A DNA stretch of 64,000 nucleotides from Caballeronia arationis (GTDB lineage: Bacteria > Pseudomonadota > Gammaproteobacteria > Burkholderiales > Burkholderiaceae). The notes beneath the pieces were generated by a model. It had not been told where the DNA came from, ran no database searches, and was given only the letters and a program-made list of their open reading frames with translations. How positions within the stretch are numbered: position 1 is the stretch's first letter; each line of letters begins with the position of its first letter. The stretch covers positions 21,613 to 85,612 of the forward strand of contig NZ_FCOG02000028.1 in the NCBI RefSeq assembly GCF_001544975.2, in the 5' to 3' direction. The position numbers were made by a program, and so were the translations under genes. Below, in pieces: positions 60,437 to 64,000 of the stretch.

Positions 60437-61504
60437 TCAATACTCGGCGTACATGCGCCCGGGATTGAAGATGCCGTGCGGATCGAGGCGTTGCTTCAAT
60501 TGCCGGTGAAAGCGCATCAGCGGCGAGTCGAGCGGATGAAACGGTTCGATGCCTGGCGTTCGCGTGAAGCAGGTCGCATGGCCGCCGGCCGCGCTCGCGA
60601 TCTGGCGAATCGTGGCGGCGGCCGCATCGCTTTTGAGCCATCGTTGCGCGCCGCCCCAGTCGAGCAGCACGGCGCCCGGCAACGCGGCGAGCGGCGTATC
60701 GTTCGGCAGCGAGAGGCGCCAGAGCGGCCGCGGATCGTCGAAGAAGGCGAGGCGCTGTTCGCGCAACGAGGTCCAGAACTCGGGGTCGAGGTGCTCGCCG
60801 CCGATGCGCTCGAGCGCGGCGCGTACCGAACCCGTTCCGCCTTCGAGACGCACATGCAGCTTGCCGTCGAGATGGCATGCAGCGCTCACGGGCAGCGACG
60901 CCTTGCGCCATGCCGACAGTTCGCGCATTGCTTCGCCCGCTTCCATCGCGAGCGTGAGGCATTGTGCTTCGCGCGGCTTCGGCAGCACTTTCAGCGAGAC
61001 TTCGGTGATGAGCCCGAGGCAACCGAAGCTGCCGCCGATGAGACGCGACACGTCGTAGCCCGCCACGTTCTTCATGACCTGCCCGCCGAAGCGCAGATGC
61101 TTCGCTTCGCCCGTGATGATGCGGCAGCCAAGGATGAAGTCGCGCACCGAACCCGCCCACGGCCGGCGCGGACCCGACAGGCCGCTCGCGACCGCGCCGC
61201 CGACGGTCGCCGTGCCGCCGAAGGTCGGTGGCTCGCAGGGCAGCATCTGGCCGGCTTCGTCGAGGATCGCGTTGATCTCGGCGAGCGGCGTGCCGGCGCG
61301 AGCGGTGATCACGAGCTCGCTCGGGTCATAGCTCACGATCCCCCGATGCGAGCGCGTGTCGATAACCTGAGCGTCGACGGTGCGGCCAAGAAACGCCTTG
61401 CTGTTGCCGCCGCGAATCGAGAGCGGCTCGTTGTCGGCGAGCGCGCGCTGAACCTGCTCGACGAGGCGCGCGCTGTCGTCGATGGAAATGAGGTCGCGTC
61501 GCAT
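60437..61504 (-). CDS. glcE: Glycolate oxidase FAD-binding subunit
   Basis: The 355-residue protein has a shortened FAD-binding type 4 fold with IRGGNSKAFLGR near residue 32 and FGGTATVGGAVASGLSGPRR near residue 98, as in GlcE. It is smaller than GlcD and lacks its C-terminal cap. The ATG overlaps the glcD stop (TGATG), so translation is coupled. Confidence 0.95.
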   Translation of the reverse strand: MRRDLISIDDSARLVEQVQRALADNEPLSIRGGNSKAFLGRTVDAQVIDTRSHRGIVSYDPSELVITARAGTPLAEINAILDEAGQMLPCEPPTFGGTATVGGAVASGLSGPRRPWAGSVRDFILGCRIITGEAKHLRFGGQVMKNVAGYDVSRLIGGSFGCLGLITEVSLKVLPKPREAQCLTLAMEAGEAMRELSAWRKASLPVSAACHLDGKLHVRLEGGTGSVRAALERIGGEHLDPEFWTSLREQRLAFFDDPRPLWRLSLPNDTPLAALPGAVLLDWGGAQRWLKSDAAAATIRQIASAAGGHATCFTRTPGIEPFHPLDSPLMRFHRQLKQRLDPHGIFNPGRMYAEY

Positions 61505-63003
61505 CAGAAGCGCTCCAGTTCGGGGAAGGGCAGGGCGCCGTGATGCACGTGCATCGAGCCGAACTCGGCGCAGCGATGGAGCGTCGGCACGTTCTTGCCG
61601 GGATTGAGCAGGCCGGCGGGATCGAAGGCGGCCTTGACCGCGTGGAAGAACGTCAGTTCGTCACCGTTGAACTGCGCGCACATCTGGTTGATCTTCTCGC
61701 GGCCGACGCCGTGTTCCCCCGTGATGCTGCCGCCGACCTCGACGCACAGTTCGAGGATGCGCGCGCCGATCGTTTCGGCGCGCTCCATTTCGCCGGACGC
61801 GTTGGCATCGAAGAGGATCAGCGGATGCATGTTGCCGTCGCCGGCATGGAACACGTTCGCGACCCGCAGCCCGTATTGCGCCGAGAACTCCGCGATGCCG
61901 CGCAGCACCCGCGACAGTTCGCGGCGCGGAATCGTGCCGTCCATGCAGTAGTAGTCGGGCGAGATGCGGCCGACTGCGGGGAACGCATTCTTGCGGCCCG
62001 CCCAGAAGCGCTGGCGTTCGGCTTCATTCTTCGCGAGACGGATATCGGTCGCGCCCGCGGCGCGCAAGAGCGTCTCGACGCGCTCGCAGTCTTCCTGCAC
62101 ATCCGATTCCGCGCCATCGACTTCGCACAGCAGGAGCGCTTCGGCATCGACCGGGTAGCCCGCGTGAATGAAGTCCTCGGCCGCGCGGATCGCGAGGTTG
62201 TCCATCATTTCGAGGCCGCCGGGAATCACGCCCGCGCCGATGATCTGCGCGACCGCATCGCCGGCCTTTTCGATGTCGTCGAAGCTCGCGAGCAGCACTT
62301 TCGCGCTCTGCGGCTTCGTCAACAGCTTCACCGTGACTTCGACCACCACGCTGAGCATCCCTTCGGAGCCGGTGATGAGCGCGAGCAGATCGAAACCGGG
62401 GGAATCGAGCGCTTCCGAACCGAGCGTGAGCCGCTCGCCGTCGATCGTCACGATCTCGACCTTCAGGATATTGTGGACCGTCAGGCCGTATTTCAGGCAG
62501 TGCACACCGCCCGCATTCTCCGCGACATTGCCGCCGATTGAACACGCGATCTGCGACGACGGATCGGGTGCGTAATAGAGACCGTGGGGCGCGGCCGCCT
62601 GCGAGATCGCGAGGTTGCGCACGCCCGGTTGCACACGCGCGATGCAGGCTTCGGCATCCACTGCAAGGATGCGATTGAAGCGCGCCATCACGAGCAGGAT
62701 GCCTTTTTCGAGCGGCAGCGCGCCGCCCGAAAGCCCGGTGCCCGCGCCTCGCGCGACGACCGGCACGCCGTGCGCATTCGCGTATTTCAGCAGCGCCTGA
62801 ACTTCTTCGACGCTGCCGGGCAAGGCGACGAGCATCGGCGTGATGCGATATGCGGAAAGGCCGTCGCATTCGAACGGTCGCAGGTCTTCGTTCGTGTGCA
62901 GAAGCTGAAGGTCGGGAAGGAGGGCGTGCAGATCGCGCACGATCGCGGCTTTGTCGTGGTCGCGAAGCGGGCCGTCGAGCTTCTCGTCGTAGGCGTAGGT
63001 CAT
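61504..63003 (-). CDS. glcD: Glycolate oxidase catalytic FAD subunit
   Basis: The 499-residue protein has the FAD-binding type 4 domain (VVARGAGTGLSGGALPLEKG near residue 80, then SIGGNVAENAGGVHCLKYG) and the C-terminal FAD-oxidase domain with FHAGDGNMHPLI and TGEHGVGREKI. It oxidises glycolate to glyoxylate in the cytoplasm. The promoter lies in the 230-bp gap towards glcC, which holds two operators. Confidence 0.95.
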   Translation of the reverse strand: MTYAYDEKLDGPLRDHDKAAIVRDLHALLPDLQLLHTNEDLRPFECDGLSAYRITPMLVALPGSVEEVQALLKYANAHGVPVVARGAGTGLSGGALPLEKGILLVMARFNRILAVDAEACIARVQPGVRNLAISQAAAPHGLYYAPDPSSQIACSIGGNVAENAGGVHCLKYGLTVHNILKVEIVTIDGERLTLGSEALDSPGFDLLALITGSEGMLSVVVEVTVKLLTKPQSAKVLLASFDDIEKAGDAVAQIIGAGVIPGGLEMMDNLAIRAAEDFIHAGYPVDAEALLLCEVDGAESDVQEDCERVETLLRAAGATDIRLAKNEAERQRFWAGRKNAFPAVGRISPDYYCMDGTIPRRELSRVLRGIAEFSAQYGLRVANVFHAGDGNMHPLILFDANASGEMERAETIGARILELCVEVGGSITGEHGVGREKINQMCAQFNGDELTFFHAVKAAFDPAGLLNPGKNVPTLHRCAEFGSMHVHHGALPFPELERF

Positions 63004-63101
63004 GCGTTGTCTCCAGTGGGTCCGCGGCTTCTTGTGAGCGTCGGATGCTGCGTGTTTTTTGAATTGTTCCGGGCCGAAACGGCGCTGTCGAATCGTTTCT
63101 C

Positions 63102-63115
63102 GGTGGTAATACCAG
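63102..63115. promoter_or_regulatory. FadR-type operator 1
   Basis: GGTGGTAATACCAG contains the palindrome TGGTAATACCA, matching the TGGT-N3-ACCA pattern of FadR-subfamily GntR regulators. It lies about 100 bp before the glcD ATG. Confidence 0.75.
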
Positions 63116-63210
63116 TTTTTACAGCACGGTTATCCGGTGAATTGCTACCGAACCGTCGACGCATATGGCTTTTGAACGAACAGAGACCTGCGGCCGTGTT
63201 ACGATCGGAC

Positions 63211-63224
63211 GGTGGTAATACCAG
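63211..63224. promoter_or_regulatory. FadR-type operator 2
   Basis: An exact second copy of GGTGGTAATACCAG, 109 bp from the first and just 12 bp before the glcC ATG. The site can block or guide glcC transcription, so autoregulation is likely. Confidence 0.75.
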
Positions 63225-63235
63225 TGGTGGACGCC

Positions 63236-64000
63236 ATGGAAGAGACAGGGCAGGAAGGGAAGCGGCAACTTGCCGACGTAGTCGTCGAGCGCATCGAGAA
63301 ATTGATCGTCGATGGCGTGCTGAAACAGGGACAGACGCTGCCGTCGGAACGTCGCCTGACGGAAAAGCTGGGTGTGTCGCGGACTTCGCTTCGGGAAGGC
63401 CTCAAGATCCTGCGCGCGCGCGGACTGATCGAGACATCGCAGGGAAAAGGCTCGTTCATCGCCAAGCTGACGGCCGAGCCGGCCCAGACGCCGATGATGC
63501 ATCTGCTCGGATCGCAACCGCGCACGCTCTACGATCTGCTCGAAGTGCGCGAGATGCTGGAAGCGGAATCGGCGCGGCTAGCGGCGCTGCGCGGCACGCC
63601 AGCCGACTACATTCTGATCACGCGCCGCTACGACGAAATGGTGGCCGCGCATCCGCAGGAAACCGACGCGTCGACCCACGCGCGGCTCGATCATGCGTTT
63701 CACCTCGCGATCTGCGAGGCCTCGCACAATCCGGTGCTCGTGCATACGCTTGCGACGCTGAACGATCTGATGCTGAGTTCGGTGTTTGCATCGGTGAACA
63801 ACCTGTATCACCGCGAGGCGCAGAAGCGGATCATCGACCGGCAGCATGCGCGACTCTTTAACGCGGTGACGGGCAAGCTGCCGGAGCAGGCGCGACGCGC
63901 GGCGAGTCAGCACATCAAGAGCGTGCGGGAGAGTTTTACGGAGATCGAACAGGAGGAACAGCGGCTCGTCAGGTCGACGTTGCGGCTCGAAGGGGGGGGG
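63236..64000 (+). CDS. glcC: GntR/FadR-family regulator of glycolate oxidase (runs off the window)
   Basis: The frame runs from ATG 63236 (GTG 63227 is also in frame) to the right edge without stop, over 250 residues. The N-terminus has a winged helix-turn-helix: LPSERRLTEKLGVSRTSLRE followed by GLKILRARGLIETSQGKGSF. The FCD effector domain follows, with HARLDHAFHLAICEASHNPV carrying the metal-binding aspartate and histidine. Divergence from glcDEF with two shared operators fits GlcC, which answers glycolate. Confidence 0.9.
   Translation, partial: MEETGQEGKRQLADVVVERIEKLIVDGVLKQGQTLPSERRLTEKLGVSRTSLREGLKILRARGLIETSQGKGSFIAKLTAEPAQTPMMHLLGSQPRTLYDLLEVREMLEAESARLAALRGTPADYILITRRYDEMVAAHPQETDASTHARLDHAFHLAICEASHNPVLVHTLATLNDLMLSSVFASVNNLYHREAQKRIIDRQHARLFNAVTGKLPEQARRAASQHIKSVRESFTEIEQEEQRLVRSTLRLEGGG

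Noticed and set aside
1..64000. CRISPR array or rRNA genes
   Set aside because: No regularly spaced direct repeats with unique spacers and no conserved rRNA segments were seen.

Overview
The window is GC-rich chromosomal DNA from a member of the Burkholderiaceae, most like Paraburkholderia, Caballeronia or Burkholderia. I infer this from codon use, from the dense catabolic operons with LysR, Lrp, AraC and GntR regulators, and from a foldback repeat of a kind I associate with that group. No rRNA, tRNA or CRISPR array was seen. Most of the window encodes uptake and oxidation of small organic acids, amines and amino-acid-like compounds.

Layout. 1-8.6 kb: a ferredoxin-reductase tail, an MFS transporter, then a leftward operon (tartrate/D-malate dehydrogenase, succinate-semialdehyde dehydrogenase, AstE/AspA-type deacylase, cupin) with a divergent DmlR-like LysR gene, an Lrp regulator and a class III aminotransferase. 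8.76-9.43 kb: a non-coding foldback repeat (copy 1). 9.5-11.3 kb: hydroxyacid reductase and GNAT. 11.5-23.8 kb: a rightward catabolic module (aldehyde dehydrogenase, HAD hydrolase, PuuB-like oxidase, dipeptide-type ABC transporter with fused ATPases, HcnABC/opine-oxidase-like three-subunit dehydrogenase, mini AraC regulator).

23.94-34.39 kb: an integrated mobile element of about 10.4 kb, all on the minus strand. It carries a tyrosine integrase, an AlpA-like regulator, a replication protein gene with iteron-like repeats inside it, a broken SSB-like gene, an HK97-type capsid gene, HNH, terminase small subunit, several small genes and a terminator followed by AT-richer cargo genes. No terminase large subunit, portal, protease or tail gene is visible, so it looks like a capsid-carrying phage satellite or a reduced prophage. 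It sits inside a second copy of the foldback repeat, splitting it; a roughly 20-bp direct repeat (putative attL/attR) flanks it.

35-46.5 kb: a polyamine-type module. A LysR gene diverges from an ABC ATPase, HAD hydrolase, PuuB-like oxidase, two permeases and an aldehyde dehydrogenase. On the opposite strand lie a solute-binding protein with a GMC oxidoreductase, and an acetylpolyamine-amidohydrolase-like gene. A 66-bp promoter element is duplicated upstream of both the ATPase and the distant binding-protein gene with identical internal spacing, tying the two transcription units together. The HAD-plus-FAD-oxidase pair occurs in both catabolic modules.

46.7-54.2 kb: mixed genes (dinB, SLATT membrane protein, frameshifted epimerase, Fae-like protein lacking its catalytic histidine, Tat-exported glycosidase, GH3 tail remnant, nhaR-like regulator, zinc ribbon and CBS proteins). 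54.3-57.5 kb: a large GGDEF-EAL protein. 57.7-64 kb: glycolate oxidase operon glcDEF with an MFS transporter, and the divergent regulator glcC, which runs off the window; two perfect FadR-type operators lie between glcD and glcC.
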